7,054 nucleotides of DNA, taken from positions 1-7,054 of the forward strand of contig DAOUSP010000061.1 in the NCBI GenBank assembly GCA_030627155.1. Reading direction: 5' to 3'. Both the position numbers and the translations under genes were made by a program. The DNA comes from Candidatus Aminicenantota bacterium (lineage in GTDB: Bacteria; Acidobacteriota; Aminicenantia; Aminicenantales; Aminicenantaceae). This document shows positions 6,207-7,054 of the stretch, in pieces (within the stretch, counting starts at the first letter, position 1; each line of letters begins with the position of its first letter). Below the pieces are notes generated by a model. It searched no databases. It saw nothing but the letters and a program-made list of their open reading frames with translations, and was not told where the DNA came from.

Positions 6207-6869
6207 TTGGAAATTAGAAAAGGCAAAAAGTGGCAAATATTTCTTTTATATGTTTTTTCTACACTGCTTATACTGTATTTTCCCTTAACGATTTCTGCTT
6301 CATCATATACGATTGAAATGGAAAGAATCATCACTATTGTCCCTATAGACGATATAGAATCCTGGATTTTGGATGACCTGACAAAAAGATTAGAGGCAAC
6401 TTTTTCCTGTAGAACGAAAATCCATAAGACTATCCCCCTGGCTCAAAAGGCCTATAATCCCGGACGCAATCAATATTATTCGTCACATATTTTTCAAGAC
6501 CTTCACAGACATTTAACACCTTCAAAGCATGAAAAGGTTTTGGCTATAGTCAATGTTGACCTTTACGTGCCTCAGCTAAATTTTGTCTTTGGCGAAGCCG
6601 AACTTGGAGGACATTTTGCCATTATTTCCCTTTCTCGCCTGCATCAAAGCTTCTATGGCCTTTCTGAAAATAAAACACTTTTCTTAGAACGAGCTTTAAA
6701 GGAAGCAGTCCATGAACTTAGCCACACCTACGGATTAAGTCACTGCCCTGATTCAAAGTGTGTGATGCATTTTTCTAACAGTCTCCTTGATACAGACAAA
6801 AAATCTTCTTCTTTCTGTAGGCACTGTCAGAAGCTGTTGGATGAGATAATTGGAGTTATTCCTTATTAA
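6207..6869 (+). CDS. amzA: Archaemetzincin family zinc metalloprotease with a signal peptide
   Basis: 220 residues from TTG at 6207. The archaemetzincin signature is complete: H169-E170-L-S-H173-T-Y-G176-L-S-H179-C180, then C185, M187 (the Met-turn) and C204-R-H-C207. HExxHxxGxxH binds the catalytic zinc with E170 as base; C180, C185, C204 and C207 form the second, structural zinc site. The gap between M187 and C204 is 16 residues. The core starts near residue 38 (MERIITIVPID), which matches the family's usual start. The preceding 37 residues form a convincing signal sequence: basic RKGKKW, a hydrophobic run about 11-28, and cleavage after ISA near residue 31. A stop codon directly precedes the TTG, so the ORF cannot begin earlier. 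TTG lacks a clear Shine-Dalgarno; an internal ATG at 6318 would give a cytosolic 183-residue form but also lacks one. The substrate is unknown. Confidence 0.9.
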   Translation: MEIRKGKKWQIFLLYVFSTLLILYFPLTISASSYTIEMERIITIVPIDDIESWILDDLTKRLEATFSCRTKIHKTIPLAQKAYNPGRNQYYSSHIFQDLHRHLTPSKHEKVLAIVNVDLYVPQLNFVFGEAELGGHFAIISLSRLHQSFYGLSENKTLFLERALKEAVHELSHTYGLSHCPDSKCVMHFSNSLLDTDKKSSSFCRHCQKLLDEIIGVIPY

Positions 6870-6914
6870 AATAATGAACTTTAATTTTGAAAATTGATAA
6901 TAAGGGAATAATAA

Positions 6915-6985
6915 GAGACATGCACCTAATTCTGAGAATTAGGTACGTGTTCCCGATTCACGCATGTCCTCCATGTCTCCGATTA
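6915..6985. repeat. REP-like palindrome cluster
   Basis: CCTAATTC (6925-6932), TGA, then GAATTAGG (6936-6943) is a perfect 8-bp hairpin. It extends outward to 15-bp arms (6918-6932 and 6936-6950) with one G.T wobble and one mismatch. A competing inverted repeat pairs GACATGC (6917-6923) with GCATGTC (6962-6968), and CATGTC recurs at 6972-6977. The motif CCGATT recurs after each right-hand unit (6953-6958, 6979-6984). This layout resembles extragenic palindromes mobilised by IS200/RAYT-type Y1 transposases; the ACGTACCTAATTC arm (read on the minus strand) looks familiar from such elements, but I cannot search to confirm. It lies between convergently independent genes and might also act as a transcript end for amzA. 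Confidence 0.55.
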
Positions 6986-7034
6986 ACACAATTTTGTTGT
7001 TTTAAATTAATTCCAATTACGTTAACATTTTTAC

Positions 7035-7041
7035 AAGGAGG
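7035..7041 (+). promoter_or_regulatory. Strong ribosome binding site of the gene leaving the window
   Basis: AAGGAGG is a full Shine-Dalgarno match, 4 nt before the first ATG (7046) and 7 nt before the second (7049). The second spacing is the better one. Confidence 0.75.
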
Positions 7042-7045
7042 ACAA

Positions 7046-7054
7046 ATGATGAAA
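7046..7054 (+). CDS. Start of a gene truncated by the window edge
   Basis: Only ATG ATG AAA (Met-Met-Lys) is visible. The call rests on the AAGGAGG just upstream and the preceding non-coding stretch. A Lys in the third position would suit a signal peptide start, but nothing can be said of the product. Confidence 0.6.

Noticed and set aside
6883..6895. AATTTT-G-AAAATT palindrome after amzA as a terminator
   Set aside because: The loop would be a single base, the stem is pure A/T and no T-run follows. It is simply AT-rich DNA.
6994..7027. Promoter for the gene starting at 7046 (TTGTTG with TTACGT or TTAACA downstream)
   Set aside because: No -10 matches well at 16-18 bp spacing, so I could not support a specific promoter.

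Overview
The window is an AT-rich stretch of bacterial chromosome with six protein genes in two divergent groups, plus the first codons of a seventh. Signal peptides, GTG and TTG starts and AGGAGG-type ribosome binding sites all point to a bacterium. The gene content and the REP-like palindrome near the right end would suit a Gram-negative anaerobe-type lineage such as the Acidobacteriota/Aminicenantes or former Deltaproteobacteria. That placement is a guess from style, not a demonstrated assignment.

Left edge (1-230): no gene. It holds a complete 182-bp MITE-like insertion at 21-202. The element has perfect 22-bp terminal inverted repeats and a perfect 9-bp target duplication (AATAAAATT), and no room for a transposase. 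It sits just past the 3' end of the operon described next.

Minus strand, 231-2984: a tightly overlapping three-gene poly-gamma-glutamate operon, in transcription order pgsB (Mur-ligase-like ATP-dependent amide ligase), pgsC (small membrane partner) and pgsW (the 'poly-gamma-glutamate system' membrane protein). No capA/pgsA homologue is visible. A near-consensus extended -10 promoter inside a palindrome (3076-3108), overlapping the end of the gene upstream, probably drives this operon separately.

Minus strand, 3105-5438: one large secreted protein. Its N-terminal half is an intact M28 zinc aminopeptidase with a PA-like insert. Its C-terminal third reads as a degenerate M19 (membrane dipeptidase) domain that has lost most metal ligands.

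5439-5616 is an AT-rich divergent promoter region. To its right, on the plus strand, lie tag (3-methyladenine DNA glycosylase I, with its zinc and catalytic residues conserved) and an archaemetzincin with all family zinc ligands. The archaemetzincin carries an N-terminal signal peptide that depends on a TTG start.

The right end (6870-7054) has a REP-like palindrome cluster, then a strong ribosome binding site and the first three codons of another gene.

Taken together, the window encodes a capsule-type or secreted polyglutamate system, two probable extracytoplasmic zinc proteins (M28-M19 and archaemetzincin) and an unrelated DNA-repair enzyme. The most notable points are the unlabelled MITE, the M28/pseudo-M19 fusion, the exported archaemetzincin and the palindromic pgs promoter. 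I did not find convincing evidence of an entirely new system.
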